A DNA stretch of 64,000 nt from Montifringilla adamsi (GCA_017590115.1 JAGGNK010010226.1:4251732-4315731), one strand, 5' to 3'. Shown: positions 45,926 to 59,103, counted from the first letter of the stretch. Translations and numbers: made by a program. The notes: generated by a model not told the origin, from the sequence alone.

Positions 45926-48892
45926 CAGGAATGCAGATTTCATTTCTGCATGTCAAATATATGGCACCCAACTGACATCACAATGTTCTTCAACAGAAGA
46001 TTGGTTCTATACTAACGGAAAATTAAGAAATAAATTATATGATTATACTGAAGTTTTATAGTTCTGCATTCATTTGCAGTAGTTAAAGCTTGGCCATTTA
46101 TCCTGGCAATGAAATAGATATTTAAAAGTTCTATTAAGATGAGAACAAAATCTGGCTAGCACAAATGACTGATCTTAAAGTTACATTCATTTCCATCACG
46201 GAGTGATATTTTTATGGTCCATTCTCCATCGACACTTTGGCAGGTGTCAGAATAATAGCACTGAGCATCAAGGAATTCCCATAGATAAGATTCTCAGCAG
46301 ATGTAAATCAGCAGAGCTAGAATGTATTAGAGTCACAAGAAATTATATCACCTCAGAATGTGCTCTCAGGTATCTGCGTTGCCCACTAAAATACCTCTCA
46401 AGTCAGCAGTGTGCTGTTATCACTCCAATACCATTCTGTATTGAGTCTTAAAAGTTGTGTGCTAAGCCTGTGAATCAATGCAAACCCCACCAGACTAGAA
46501 TTGATTAAATTATTCTGATGAGTTTGCAAATTTTCTGGTGTTTGTGTCCAGCTTTTTCATAGTCTTACATTTTCTATGTGGTCTCTTTTGCTTTTCATTA
46601 AAAGTACATCAGTTTTATCCAGTTCTAAACAAAAAAATGGCATTTTCAAGTATACTTTGGGGACAGAATGTACAATCTAAAGACATTATAGGCTTCAGCA
46701 ATAAAATTGGAGGGACAAACCCCCCCTTTCTGAATACAAAGCAACAAAGTCTCTTCTTTGTAGATGCCTTTTTTTGTGCTTTCAGGACCTGTCTGCCCAC
46801 ACCCAAGTGCTGCACGAGTTCCAGGAGCTGTGAGATTGGCCTGTAAGACTGCTCATCTCTAGATAATGAAAGTGATCTTCATGCACTGTCTCTGTGGGGC
46901 TCACAGATGGCATCACACAAGGGCCTCATTCCCCAGGGAAAAATCATAAGGGACAAGTGCCATAAGTGCAGAGCAGTGGCTCTGGGAGCAGCATCCCAGA
47001 TCCCATCACAGACCACTGAGGGAAAATGGAAACCTTCATGAGCACTTGGCAGCAGCCAGCACAGTGAATATTTTTTCCCTGTTACATTTATTTACTGTAA
47101 TGCCACAGTATTTGCCTCCCTAATTAGCATTGCTTTCCTGTAATTAAACTTTTGGTTTCTATAAAGAGATGCTACAGCTATGAAATTTATAATTGAAAAT
47201 GTTGCCACCAAATTGCAGATTTCAGCTACATGCATGCATTCTTAACGGATCCCATAGCTTTGGCAGTGTGTAATAGGAACAGATTTCCAAGAGAAAATGC
47301 CACAGAAGGTGAAAGAATAGAAAATTGCTTTGGTGTGGTAGATATAGCTGCAAAACAAAGCCCACCACTGCACAAACCACCAGCTAAAAGCTATAAACCA
47401 TGCATTACAGCTCTTCTCTTGATATTCTGAAAATAATTATGATTGTGAGCTGTCAGAAAGATTCACTGCACCAGTTATGTTCATCACCAGCTGACAACCT
47501 ACCTAGGCAACCCCTTTTAAAATCTGAGCCTCCTACAACACTAATGAGCATTAAAGAACAAAATATATAGCTCCCATGAGTCAGAGGCACAGCATCATAG
47601 CTTACCACTGCTATAAACAGTAAATCTTTGCACATGCCTATTGGCAACGATGCTCCACAAATGTCAGCATAGGCTCTTGTTTTCCAACTTCATCAGTAAT
47701 GCTCCTCTTCATTACATTTACAATGTGCCACCTAAAATCAAGAACACCAGCAGAGAGAAGCGTGTTTGACACAGAGAGAGATTTTCTCCTGCGGTGGGAA
47801 GAAGTAGGGTGGTATGAAAGGGGTTTTGTATGCCTTTCAAGCATGGAGAGCCCCCCTGAAGCTTTCTAGGTTTTTCTCTGAGCACTATACTACTGTTTGT
47901 TTCCAGTGAAAGGGGTTTTTGTTTGTTTTGCTTTTTGTCTATTTTTTTTTTAAGCAAAATTGGCCATGGAGCTGTGCCACGGTCTCTATCATATTCTATT
48001 CTGCAAAGTAGCCATTTGTCACCATGTCATATGTGCCACAGGATCTCATTGAGGTGTTGTGCCCTCCAAACACATTCCTGCTTCCAGGAACGAGACACAA
48101 TAAAACAGGAGTATATGCCACTAAAGAAAGAAATTGTTTTGTTTGTCAGGACTGTTGAGAGCAGTAACTTCACTCAGAGGAGCACTCTCAGATTATTTTA
48201 GCACAGTTGTCACATACACAGATAAACCCAGTGAAATATAGCTTTTGGGATCATTATTTGTACAGCATTTCAAAGCAATTTTTCTTGACCTAATGCTTTC
48301 ATACATATATGATATTTGGAATTCCTGGATGCATCCACAGGCTGCTCAAAAACTGAAGCCTAGATAAATGTAGTAATCAACTGTGAAGTACCATATGAAG
48401 AATATAATTTCATTTAAATAAGACAACAGACAGCTCACAGTTTTTTACAGTTTTCTAATAATATGAAAAAGAAAAAGAACAGGAAAAATATTCAAATTAT
48501 GAGAAACATTTCAGACTCTTTCACTAAAAAGCTGAATGTCATTATGTAGTCAGATAAAATAAGTTGTGCATGCAGAAACATATTTTATTTCATTGGCCTC
48601 ACCAGTGCTTTTCAGGATGGTTCCATGGAAATCTGCACTGTCCAAAGGGAGTTACAGATGGATTGCTGGCAGGAAAAACTTCAAGTGCAAGCGTAAAGTT
48701 GAAAACCTTCAGTTGGTGGGAAAAATCTTCTGGCATATAACAGAACACTCATGCATTTTGGACCACTCTGAATCAATAAATAGGTATCCCCAAGTGATCT
48801 TTGGGCATGGACTGTCCCACATGGACTATTCTTACCCTCATGTCAAATTCATGCATCCTTGATTTTCTGTATATCAGGGGTCAGATGATGCA
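45926..48892. other. AT-rich stretch without a recognised gene
   Basis: No gene is supportable. A GC-richer patch at about 46780-47060 is unclassified. Frames of 66-102 codons (46203-46451, 46538-46846, 47923-48201, 48566-48862) show no domain. Confidence 0.6.
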
Positions 48893-49100
48893 CGTGATCA
48901 ATAAGTAAGAATTGTACTGGGGAAATTTTCCTGCCTTCAGAACCAGATGTTTGCAAAGGTTCTTTGGAGGAAATTCCTTACAATGCCACAGTTTTGATAC
49001 GTGATCAATAAGTAAGAATTGTACTGGGGAAATTTTCCATCAGAACCAGATGTTTGGAAAGGTTCTTTGGAGGAAATTCCTTACAAAGCCACAGTTTTGA
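48893..49100 (+). repeat. Two-copy tandem duplication, about 105 bp unit
   Basis: Copy 1 is 48893-48999 and copy 2 is 49000-49100. Both start CGTGATCAATAAGTAAGAAT and end CCACAGTTTTGA. They differ by a 4-base indel plus a neighbouring change after AAATTTTCC and by single substitutions (TTTGCAAA/TTTGGAAA and ACAATGCC/ACAAAGCC). Such near-identity means a recent event, unlike the old repeats around it. Neither copy has coding potential that I recognise. Confidence 0.97.
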
Positions 49101-52100
49101 CTGATGGGTAAAGGAGAGAGGAAAATAATAATCAGTAGCCAACCAAAAAGTCAAAGAGGAGAGTTAGGGTCTCAAATTGAAGTGTTCCATAGGAGGAGAA
49201 AGGCAAAGAAACAACCAGAATGTCCATGCAGCTCTGGTCTTCCTAACCATGGGCGCATGATTTGCCCAAAAGCTCGTCAAATAGATGAGATTACAGCACT
49301 GGTCTTGACAGCAGTGAGGCAGCAGCCTTTGGGACACACGAAGTGGCTTTTTGGCTGACAACCCTTGGTAGCTGAGAGTCAAATTCTGTTTGCCCTCCCA
49401 CCAGCCCATCTGGCATCATGGTTTACCCTGTCTGACAACAAATGAGAGCTTGTGGCAAAGACTCTGCTAGTCCTGCTCCTCTCCCAGTAGGAGGGGAGGA
49501 TGCCCATTATGACTTGTGGCCAAAAGGAAGGGAGCAGAGTGGTGTCACAGACCTCCACAGTAAGAGCTGGAATGAACACACCAAAGCTCCATTTCTGTGA
49601 TACAAATCTGTAGGACTCTGACAAGTCTGGCAAGGAAATCTTCCAGAGAGGAGTTTGCAAGCACTTGAGCAGTTACTGCGGTTACTGCTAACCAGATGAC
49701 AAATCTGTCTCTTGGTTACCTTGGTCATACACCTATGTCTGAAAAGCATTCAAGGAGCAACAAAAAGAAATTACATGGAGCCTAGAAAAAGTATTTCCTT
49801 TCACAGGTTTAACATTTTCCAAGCTTTAATTTAATTAAACGCCTTCCTGCACTTCATCTGTTAAAAAAGCTTATATTCTCTGCTGTTGGCTCCATTCATT
49901 CAAGTGGATCAGAAGAAGAAAAGAAAACCCAAATTCTGCTTCCAGGCAGGTTGAAGCGCAGTGCAGCTTGGTATTCATCTTGCTCAAAAAAATACATGTC
50001 ATATATCTCTACCCAATAAATACCAGATAACATTTTTCATAAGTTTTTAGACCACAGTAATTATTCAGTCCACCTCCTGCATAACCTGCCTTTTCACAGG
50101 CACACTACTACAGTGATGCTTGTAATAAGTTTTACCTACCATTCACCCTGCTGAAGTCTGTTAATTAAGACTTTCAGACACATGCAATAATCCTGCCTTT
50201 TCTGCTCCTGAAGGACTATGCATATGCATGAGTGATCTCTGCAGCTGGAATGTTAACACTGCTGAGGGTAATATTCTATATATGGAACAGTAGCCATATG
50301 CCCACACAGCACACCTTGCCCCTTTTACATAAATATAATCTGAACCTACATTCTGGGATATGCAGTGCTTCAGAAAAATAGTTTGGGAAGGGGAGGTTCG
50401 CTGGGCAACAAATTTTCTTTAAGCCTTGGGGAAAAAGGAAAAAAAAAAAAAGGTAGCAATAACAGTTCTGATGCTTCCCAAAAATAAAACACAGCTATCA
50501 GAACTCCCTGGCTATTTGACACCTCATTTTCCCTGCAGTAATAAATACATCTAAGGAAGCTTTTATTTTGATAGTTTTCTCTGAAAAACCCTCCACCCTC
50601 TTCAATGCAAGATTTTCAGTACCTTTGAAGTTCATTGCAGTTACTCAATCTTCCTTACTGCATAAAACACAAAAAATGTCTTTTCTGGCTGAGAAACAGG
50701 AGACCTTTTAGGAAGCTATCCAAGCATTGTAATATTATAGGATATAGGATTCTTATGCAGTCCATCAGGGAAAGCAGACACCTCAGAAACGGAGAACAAA
50801 GTTTGTCTGGACATCTTCTCCAGTGAAATATTCACCTCACAAGCTGAAGTTCACTGTGTGATGCTTTGATTGCTCTCAGGATTCTGATTCCTATCTTTCA
50901 CCACACAGAAATGTTCTCTAAGCAGCTGGCTATTCCAAAATGCAAGACAATCCCAATATGCCTCGTGCTCACACATGGACAATACAAGTGTTCAATCAGA
51001 AGGAGAAAACCCCCAGATAATTTTTACTGCCCTTCCATTTCCTCTCTGAGGAGCCAGACTGGGACCCAGTTCTCCCACTTTCCAAATATTTCAGGTGCTC
51101 ATGAAATGCTAAACTGGACTTTTAAATCTCATTCTTCCTTTCTATAAGAAAGATACTGCCTGCAATGGCTCAACCACCTTGCAGAATTCAAATAATGCTC
51201 TCCAGTAGGAATGAGATGGGTCCCTTTAGTCTTTTCCACACTTCAACAAAGCCTATTTAGCAAATTTGAACATAACTTCTGTACACAGAAACATAAGGTT
51301 AGTATAACTCTAGCAAAATAAGAACTTTATTGTTATCTTGCAATTTCCATTCATCATGTACAGCAACCTTCCTTTCATGGTAGACTTGGCTGGCCTAAGC
51401 AGATGCAGTCAAATTCTTGCTGTTTGCAACACTCCCAAAGGAGCTGCATTTCATCACGTGATTTGCCATTTTAAACAACAAAGGCTCCTGTCTCAGGGGA
51501 CTTGGAATTCACAGAGTCTGCTCTGTACACTAGTCCAACTAAATCACCACCCATATATCAGAGGACAGTAACTGATATTCCTAAGGCAGGAAGGAATTTT
51601 TTTGCCTCATACTTGAAGTTCAGTAAGTAATTTATGTCATAAGACATAAGGGAGACAAGGTAACTGTATCACAGCTGTCTTGTCACAGCTCAGTCAAATG
51701 AAAACATTTTTATGAAAAAGAAAAATATTCAGATTTATCATTGTACTTTTTTGATTAAAAAAAATTCCAGACATTCATAAAGAGTTAATATTAAAAAAAC
51801 AAAACAAGATAAAAAATCCCCTGACTTTGAAAACACTCATTTTTCTGTAGCACATTTGAACAGAATATTTTCAACTGGCTGTAATAACCTTAAACAATGC
51901 ACTTCATCCACAGATCTTATTATTTTAATAACAAATTGTTTCCTAATACACAGAAATAATAATTTAAAAAAATGTTATCACACACTTATGTCACCATAAA
52001 TGAAAACAATATTTTGCCACAAATTGTACCAGAGACAGAATAAGCAATGTGGTCAAATTATAGTTTCTGTTCTACAGAGATTCTGGGAGATTTTTCCTTA

Positions 52101-53449
52101 AAAGAAAGAGGAAAGACAACAAATGGAAATTAGTTGAACTTCTTAAATAAAATCACTCAGCTGCAACATGAAAAATAAAATAATAATAAATAAGACCATA
52201 CATCCTTCAGCTGTGCCAAAAAAAACCTTTAATAGATTCTCATAGGTATTGCAGAGATGAAGCAGATATCAAACAGAACTTAAGGCATAAACCAATAACT
52301 TTTTGTTCTGTGAAATAAATCTTACTATACCTTCCATCTTCGTTGTGTTTCTCATACATGTAGGCACATGCAAAAGCACCTTCAGGAACAGCAGAAATGT
52401 ATTTAAATTAAGATGACAAAAAAATTCACTGTGTTATCTCAGTGAACTCAATATGCTAGAGGTACTATTTGTGGAAATAACCCAGTTTAGCATCTGAAGC
52501 CATGCATCTCTGGCAGCAATTGACAAGAGATTCTTGTTAGAATATGCCACTTGTGAAAACAGAACAGTTCCCATCCCCAGATGCCTATAAAAGGTTGCTT
52601 AATTACTTAAGCTACTTTTATTTCCAATTGATACTTTCATGGGATGGTTATGGTACCTAATTGATTGAACATTACTTTCCTTTTATGTTATGTCTGATGA
52701 GTTATTGACTGCCCTTTGCTTTCACTTAGGCCTTTACTGGTGAAACACATAAAAGAGTGAATACTGCAAACCTGCTGCATCAGTGACTTGTCCTAGCAGG
52801 GCTGTTGCAGGCTTCCACACAAAAGATTCCTCCCCTTGCGGTCCATTGATGTATGTGATGCATTTCAATGTTGTAAACAGCTCCTCTGGTTTTTTTTTTT
52901 TTTTTTTTCCTCCTCTCCTGAATCCAGTCTTCGAAAGAAGAAAGTTCAAAACTCAAAGAATTGACCCTTTCTCCTATTGGGGTATTTAGAGCTAGAGAAT
53001 TGCTACCATTTTAGCTATGGTTACTGACCTCAGTGAAGTATACAAATCAAATCTGACTTCTCCAAGAGCATAAGATTTTTCCATAAGACTACATGGCAGA
53101 CTCTAAATCTTCTTACTGGGAATTTGTGCTGGAGCTCAATAGACAGTTTAAAGGGTTTTAAAACCACCTTTTAATTTCAGTAATTTGTTTTCCTTGCTGT
53201 CATTTTAGTTTTGTCAAACGAAGGTCAGCACACATTGCAGGGACCACTTAAAAAAGTAAAACTAAGCTGTTTGTATTGGTTAAGCAAGTGAAAGAGGACT
53301 CTCTGAAATGGTTCTGTTCTGAGGGTACTTAATCAAGCAGAACAGATGTTTATTATACAATTAGGGAACACTTTGCCATCAGTATGAACAATTCATGAAA
53401 TCAAATTGCTCCATAATACTTTCCATTATTTCACAAACACTTGCTGTGA
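49101..53449. other. Stretch without a recognised gene
   Basis: 49150-49680 is moderately GC-rich with open frames of 80-93 codons on both strands and no domain. The rest is AT-rich. (T)19 lies at 52890-52908. Confidence 0.6.
52890..52908. repeat. (T)19 homopolymer
   Basis: Nineteen T residues. The frames across it on both strands are artefacts. Confidence 0.92.
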
Positions 53450-54560
53450 AGAATTGAGGGTATGCAAAAACCCAGATCCTGTGCTATTCTCCAGCCCCAG
53501 GCTTTATTTAATTACCCAGCAGGGGAAACAATGCTGCCTGTTAGCACAAAGCCAGAAGAGCTACAGCCTGCTTCAGCAGCCAGCCTGGTACTGAGGGCTT
53601 GGAAAGGAGGGCTGTGTGTGGCACAACTCCCCTGCACTGCACTCATCCTGCTCCAGAACATGGCAGGAAGGTCAGAAGCAGACAATTACCCAATCCCAGC
53701 TTCAGCAGCTGGTCCAGAACATGCTCAGTTATCAGTTCCTTCTGGCCCAAACCAGCCAGAACTCTCCTGGACAGAGCTCAGGCACAGCTCAGGTGTGAGC
53801 ACAGAGCAGTGACTTGTCCCTCAGCAGCTCAGAGGGAGCCCCTCTGCTTGGAAGAACAATGGATTTACCTTTTTTGGACAGAGCAGTTGTTGTGCTACTC
53901 AGCCTGAGAGATGGAGAATCATTTCTGACCCATCTCACGACCAGCAAATACCAAGGCCAGTGAGTCCCTAATTGGGGAGCACCCTAATTTTGGTCCTCCA
54001 TTCTCACTGTACCAGATCAGGGTGTGCTTCCTCAGGAGCTCAGGACCCAGTGGCACTGTGGATGGCTGTCAGGACACCACTCAGGAAGGAGACCAGAGGA
54101 AATTCTCTCACAACTGCTCAGGAAGAGAGACAGGGAGCAAAGCAGCCAAAATGATGACTGGCTAGTGCCTGAAGCAGAGGAATGCTCACTGGAAATCAGC
54201 TCCATGACACCTGTCTACTGCCCTTGCAATGCTGAGCTAAGAATAGCCAGACCCAAGAGAAGGAATCTGGGCTGGAACCACTGAATGAGGACACTTCACC
54301 AGAGCTTTTATCATCAAGAGCAGGGTTCAGAGACTTCCTTGACTGGATTCTTTCTTGAGGGAAGGTCTCCCTTGCAGAGTGAGTGGTGGGCATCCAGCAC
54401 TCACTGCTAAAACATTGGTACCCCAGCCCCCTGGCAGCATCTCCCACAGTCTGTATCTGTGCACGTGGAAACCATTCCAACCTCCAGACACATCCATTGA
54501 CATTTCCAAACTAGTTCTGATAACAATTGTTGCAAAAGTGCTCCAGATCTATCCATATAG
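53450..54560. other. GC-rich unclassified block, possible retroelement or retrocopy
   Basis: About 1.1 kb with sustained higher G+C in an AT-rich setting. At least seven overlapping plus-strand frames of 60-116 codons occur, none intact. One reads a glutamine-rich phrase, QLQQLVQNMLSYQFLLAQ (about 53690-53750), and another reads SQLLRKRDREQSSQNDDW (near 54105-54160), which look more protein-like than random frames. The abrupt composition change at both edges suggests an inserted element: a decayed ERV internal piece, a processed retrocopy, or an unnamed repeat. I cannot identify its source, and there is no A-tail or clear target duplication. Confidence 0.4.
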
Positions 54561-54565
54561 AACAA

Positions 54566-54611
54566 TCTGATAGATAAAATGCCAAGAACTGTCTGATAGA
54601 TAAAATGCCAA
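54566..54611. repeat. Two-copy 26-bp tandem repeat
   Basis: TCTGATAGATAAAATGCCAA occurs exactly at 54566-54585 and 54592-54611. It sits at the downstream edge of the GC-rich block. Confidence 0.95.
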
Positions 54612-57600
54612 TGGATGATGCTTATGAACACAGAGTTTCACTCCTGAGATTCACGAGACTGATTTACCCTTTCGCATGCACTGCAGATGGCTTCTTATGA
54701 TCTGCTGTTAAAAAGGCAGCTCAGACTTAAACACTTCTATTATTTTTGTTACCTCACATGCAGAAATCTCTTCAATAGCACTACCAGAAACAAACTTTTA
54801 CAAATTAATGATTTGCCACATGCAGGTATGATTTCTTTCAGGTCTAGACTCATGGTCTGATTTCTAGAGTTTCCTAGCAGAACCAGTTCCCATGCAAGCT
54901 GCCATTGTTACTGTTTTTTCAACCTGCTCACCCATTTCTAGGTCCCAGTCTAGAAAAAGGAACACAGCATGTTATTTCCTGTCACCCATTTCTAATGATA
55001 GCCATTTATTCTGTTGCAGGAGCCTCTGATTTTTACTGAGATACAGGTATATCTTAGCCTTTACATAAATATTTCTGTGTCTAAAGTTTTAAATACTTAT
55101 TTCAACACAGAAAACTTTGAGTGAACAACAGAGGTTGCAATATGAAAAGTTAAGGCAGAGAGAAGACAGTTGATCTCTAGCAGATCTCTAGCTTGTAGCT
55201 ACCAATCATAATTTGGAGCTGGAATAACTTGATAAATAACAAAGTCCACACTGTTTATGTAAGTGATTCATGCTATATTCTTGCTGAACCTCCTAGATAT
55301 GACACAATAATGTGACTGGTGTGTTTCTCTTTTTCTCTAGTTTCATATTCAGAGTTTGCTAACACATGATGACTGTCACTATTCAAGCACCATAATAGTG
55401 GAGCAAAAAACACATCTAAGTAGCTATGCAAATATTGTTCTAAATTTAAAAAGGTTTATTCCAGCAACTAATCTCTTAATATTACTTAGCATTTACAATA
55501 TGTACTATTCAACTAAGAGTTGACAGCGTGTTAGATTCTGCTAAAAACTCCTAATATAAGGCCAAACTTTAGGACTATAAACTGTAACAATCAATGATAG
55601 ATCAACATTTGACTAAAAGGAACTTAACAGTCACTTTCAATTCATTGTATGGTTACCTTTCTCCTGCAACTTCATACTGTTTTCCTTCAATGTGAATTGC
55701 AGTTGAAAGGCTATTTCTTCACAAAAGAACCCTGCTCTAGAGAAGAAACAAACAATAAAGGATAAGCAACCTAATATAATCCTATCTTTGGCATATTCAG
55801 ACTCCTAGCCTTAGAAAATATTTATTCCTCTGCTTGTCACTTGAATTAATTTCTCTGATATCTTCTTAAATTCCAATGAAATTATTTTTTTTTTCCATTC
55901 AGACTTTGTGTACTGCACAGTAGTACAAACCCTGCTGGGATGTTATTTATTTCTTTCACTTTATATTTTGTTTATACTTGATCTGGTCCATTTTATTTTT
56001 TCTGTGATTTAAATGGAGAAAGATACCACTGCCTATCACAGTATGGGCTGCCCATAAAGAAAGGAAGGGAAAAAATTATTTTACTGCAGGTGGAAGAAAA
56101 AAATATCAGGAATTGAGAAGTTAATGATTAGGACTGTTAATTTTTAAGGGGATCCAAGGAGCATTTATGCTGCTTGGAAATTGGCCCTGTGGAAATGGAA
56201 TTGGTATTAATCCACTTGGAGAACTGCACCACAGCTCTTCCTGCAGCTGTGGAGTCTGCTCAAGAAGAAATGTTAAGAAACAAAGGGTTCCTTCCCTCTC
56301 TTGCTGGTTCTGGGGTCTGTAACCAAACTTCACATGAGATTTTAGATGTGGCATTTTTTGCTCAACTTTCCCGGAGGAACTCTATGGATAAAACTGGTAA
56401 AAATAACAAACTAAATCCTCTGAGACAGGAACCATGAATGCCTTCCTACCCACTCTGCCCTTCATTCAGCATGCCTCTCCACAAGAAAAGTTCCCTCTGG
56501 TCTGTGCTCAGCCCTTGTACTGCAGATTGTCCCTGTCTTTTAGTCATCTCACTATATAAAATTCCTTTGAACACAGTTCAGTCTTGACTGCACTTAGTGT
56601 TTAAATGCCAGATGGTGAGACATGGTATCTGGCCTTATAAATAAATAATTTCTGTTGGATCTCTGAGATTATTGCTTGAGTCCCTTTCTGCAATTGCTCT
56701 CTTTTGAAACAGATGTAGAAGAAGTTAATAAGGTACAAAATCACATAATATATAACATAAAACTATTTTACTGTAGAAGTTAGACATCTTTCTACATCTA
56801 CTTGGAACAAGAAAAATATTCCCAAACCAAAAGGTTTTGAAATACTTTTCCCTGCCCCAAGCCTGTTACCATCATTAAAATTTTCAGTTTGCACTAGTTC
56901 ATGACAAATGTGAATCAACTAAAAGACAGATTTAAGAAAAGACAGTAGCAGATTTATTGTAAATAACATCAGACCTTTTAAGTCTATAAAATCAGTGTAA
57001 ATAGTTTTAGTGACACTGAAAATAACTTGGCATGGCTGAGGAAAGAAAATAATTACTTTAAGAAAATATTGCCCAACAGTGACCATTTCTACTTCATTAG
57101 TAACTGCACAATGAGCTGTGAAAAAAGAGGGTTTCTCCCCAGAAGACAGACAGACTTTAATGCCTACCAAAACACTGACAAAATTCTGGCACTCCTTCCA
57201 AAATATTTGTAAAATTTCATGACGGTTCCAATTTTGTAATATTCAAGGTATTTGTATTCATTATTTGCAAGGGTGGAGACCAGCTAGTGTATTAATTAAG
57301 ATTTTTATTTTTTTTTACATTTTTCCATTAGTGACCTTCACCCCAGATGTTCATGAAATGAAAGCTGGGACATGCCAGCTTCTGCAACAATAGGTCTTGG
57401 TGAAGCCAGAAGTCTGCAGCTACTTAGCAAAGAATTAGAGAAATCTACACAGCACTGAATGCTCTCCTTTGTTAATAAATGCTTTAAAGCAGCTCCAAAA
57501 CTGTGGACAAAATGAAAAAAAAACAAACGTGATCTTGGATTATATGGAGCCTTTGCCATTTCCTTATCTAAAATAAGCATAAAATTTTGCAGACTCATTT

Positions 57601-57807
57601 AAAATTGGCACTTTCTTTAGATTGATTGCATTTGGGGTAGAGGACTTACCACCATTTTTTGTTGCCATGTGGTGAATAAGATCTCCAGACGTGAAATTGA
57701 GGACACACACCAAAATCAGAGAAGAGCCAGTAGAAATGTTTACAAAACAGACAAAAAGGTCACCTGAGCGTCTGGTGCCATGTTCAAAGAATTGGATAAT
57801 TCTTCCT
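54612..57807. other. AT-rich stretch without a recognised gene
   Basis: No gene or classifiable element is seen, apart from the micro-exon-like segment at 55020-55046. An 87-codon plus frame at 56174-56437 is unrecognised. Confidence 0.6.
55020..55046 (+). other. Micro-exon-like segment, 27 nt (candidate)
   Basis: Plus strand: the acceptor CCATTTATTCTGTTGCAG is followed by 27 nt and ACAG|GTATAT. The length is nine codons and frame 1 is open (EPLIFTEIQ). The acceptor is strong and the donor acceptable. Unrecognised; may be a pseudo-exon. Confidence 0.18.
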
Positions 57808-57845
57808 GCTTTAAGCTTTTAATTTAAAGCTTTAAGCTTTTAATT
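57808..57845. repeat. Two-copy 21-bp tandem repeat with AAGCTT palindromes
   Basis: GCTTTAAGCTTTTAATT occurs exactly at 57808-57824 and 57829-57845. Each copy is itself partly palindromic (AAGCTT, TTTAAA). Confidence 0.95.
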
Positions 57846-58756
57846 ACCTTACTGGTAAAGGTGCAATAGTAAACTGCATTTTAGAAAAAAACAAACCAAC
57901 TTCCTGGACTGAGGAATGGAAAAGTGAGGGGAAAAATCTCCACAACCAACCATAACCAAAATCCCAAAATCGCATCTAATTTACTTCTGAAGAAGAAGCA
58001 TAATGAGGATTTTGGTTTCATTGGGGTAGATATTACAGTGAATACAAAAGCTCAGCAGCAGTTGCACAAAGTTTTTATATTCTGCGTGCATTGTGTATGG
58101 ATTTTAAAATATTATTTCATATTTAATTTATGATCTGCTGCAGAGAATCTACTGAGTGAATGCATATGTTTAACACAAATAAAAGAAGTGGTTTTAATGA
58201 AAAAGAATGCTACTTCCCCTTCAGTTGAAAATGTGATATCCAGTGGATGGTTGGCTACTTATTATAAGTTAACATTTGCTTTCTTGCTGTAAACCCCATC
58301 CACAGGGGGGAAACAAAATATACAATTTTATATGTTTTTCTTTTTCTTTTCTTTGTTTTATGATTCAAAACTTACCCTAATGGGAATCTGAAGATATATT
58401 AGAAGCAGATTTCATTTTGTTTCACTGCATCACTGGCAACAAATAAATACCACAAACTGAAGAAAGAGAATTAGAATTAAAGACTTATGCATAGGTCACC
58501 TTTTCCAGCATACATTAGATTTGATTGTCATTATGTTTATTTCATAGCGCTACTCCTGCAGTGGGTGGCTGTTGCTCTGATTTGCAGCAAAGTCATTAAC
58601 CTGGGGAGGTAGTATTTGAAGCTATTTATACTTCAACAGAGAAGTATTACAGGACCTTTGAGTTAATAACAAGTTTTATCCAACCAGTCCTGGATTACTG
58701 AGGTCCTATCAGGCATCAACCTCTGCCAGTATTTATAAATCAGACACTGCATCTTG
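57846..58756. other. AT-rich stretch without a recognised gene
   Basis: Nothing classifiable is seen. Confidence 0.65.
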
Positions 58757-58806
58757 CTCACAGAGACACTGAAGCTAAGGAGCAGAAGACTTGTCCCAAA
58801 ACACTG
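58757..58806 (-). mobile_element. MIR/tRNA-SINE-like relic (first part)
   Basis: The plus strand reads CTCACAGAGACACTGAAGC, TAAGGAGCAGAAGACTTGTC, CCAAAACAC. This parallels the reverse complement of MIR ('ACAGATGAGGAAACTGAGGCACAGAG...GTGACTTGCCCAAGGTCACAC'). It is short, so I hold it with modest confidence. Confidence 0.45.
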
Positions 58807-58840
58807 CCTTTTGCATACAAATTAGCGATTTTTCTTACAG

Positions 58841-58897
58841 TCCAGAGTGTGAAAAGAACAGACTGGTGTCTGTCAGTAACACGACAGGCTGCAGCAG
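58841..58897 (+). other. Exon-like segment, 57 nt (strong splice signals)
   Basis: Plus strand: the acceptor GCGATTTTTCTTACAG is followed by 57 nt and CAG|GTAAGTCA, a consensus-quality donor. The length is 19 codons. Two frames are open: one includes PECEKNRLVSVSNTTGCS (with an NTT sequon and two cysteines), the other includes SVKRTDWCLSVTRQAAA. It lies between two SINE-like relics, so it may be an exonised or pseudo-exon sequence. No protein family is recognised and no partner exon is found in the window. Confidence 0.32.
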
Positions 58898-59103
58898 GTA
58901 AGTCATCTCAAGATGTGGTTGCATCTGGGGCATATTGAAGGACCCACAGATGAGTGCAGTCCAAGACCCAGAGCATGAGAAAAACTTGGCATTTTATTGA
59001 AAAAGGCATAAACATAGATCATATCTAAGAGGGTTCCAAGGTTTTAGCATAAACATGATAAGAAGTTTGAGACACTATTTCTACTTGTGGAGCTGGTCGA
59101 ATA

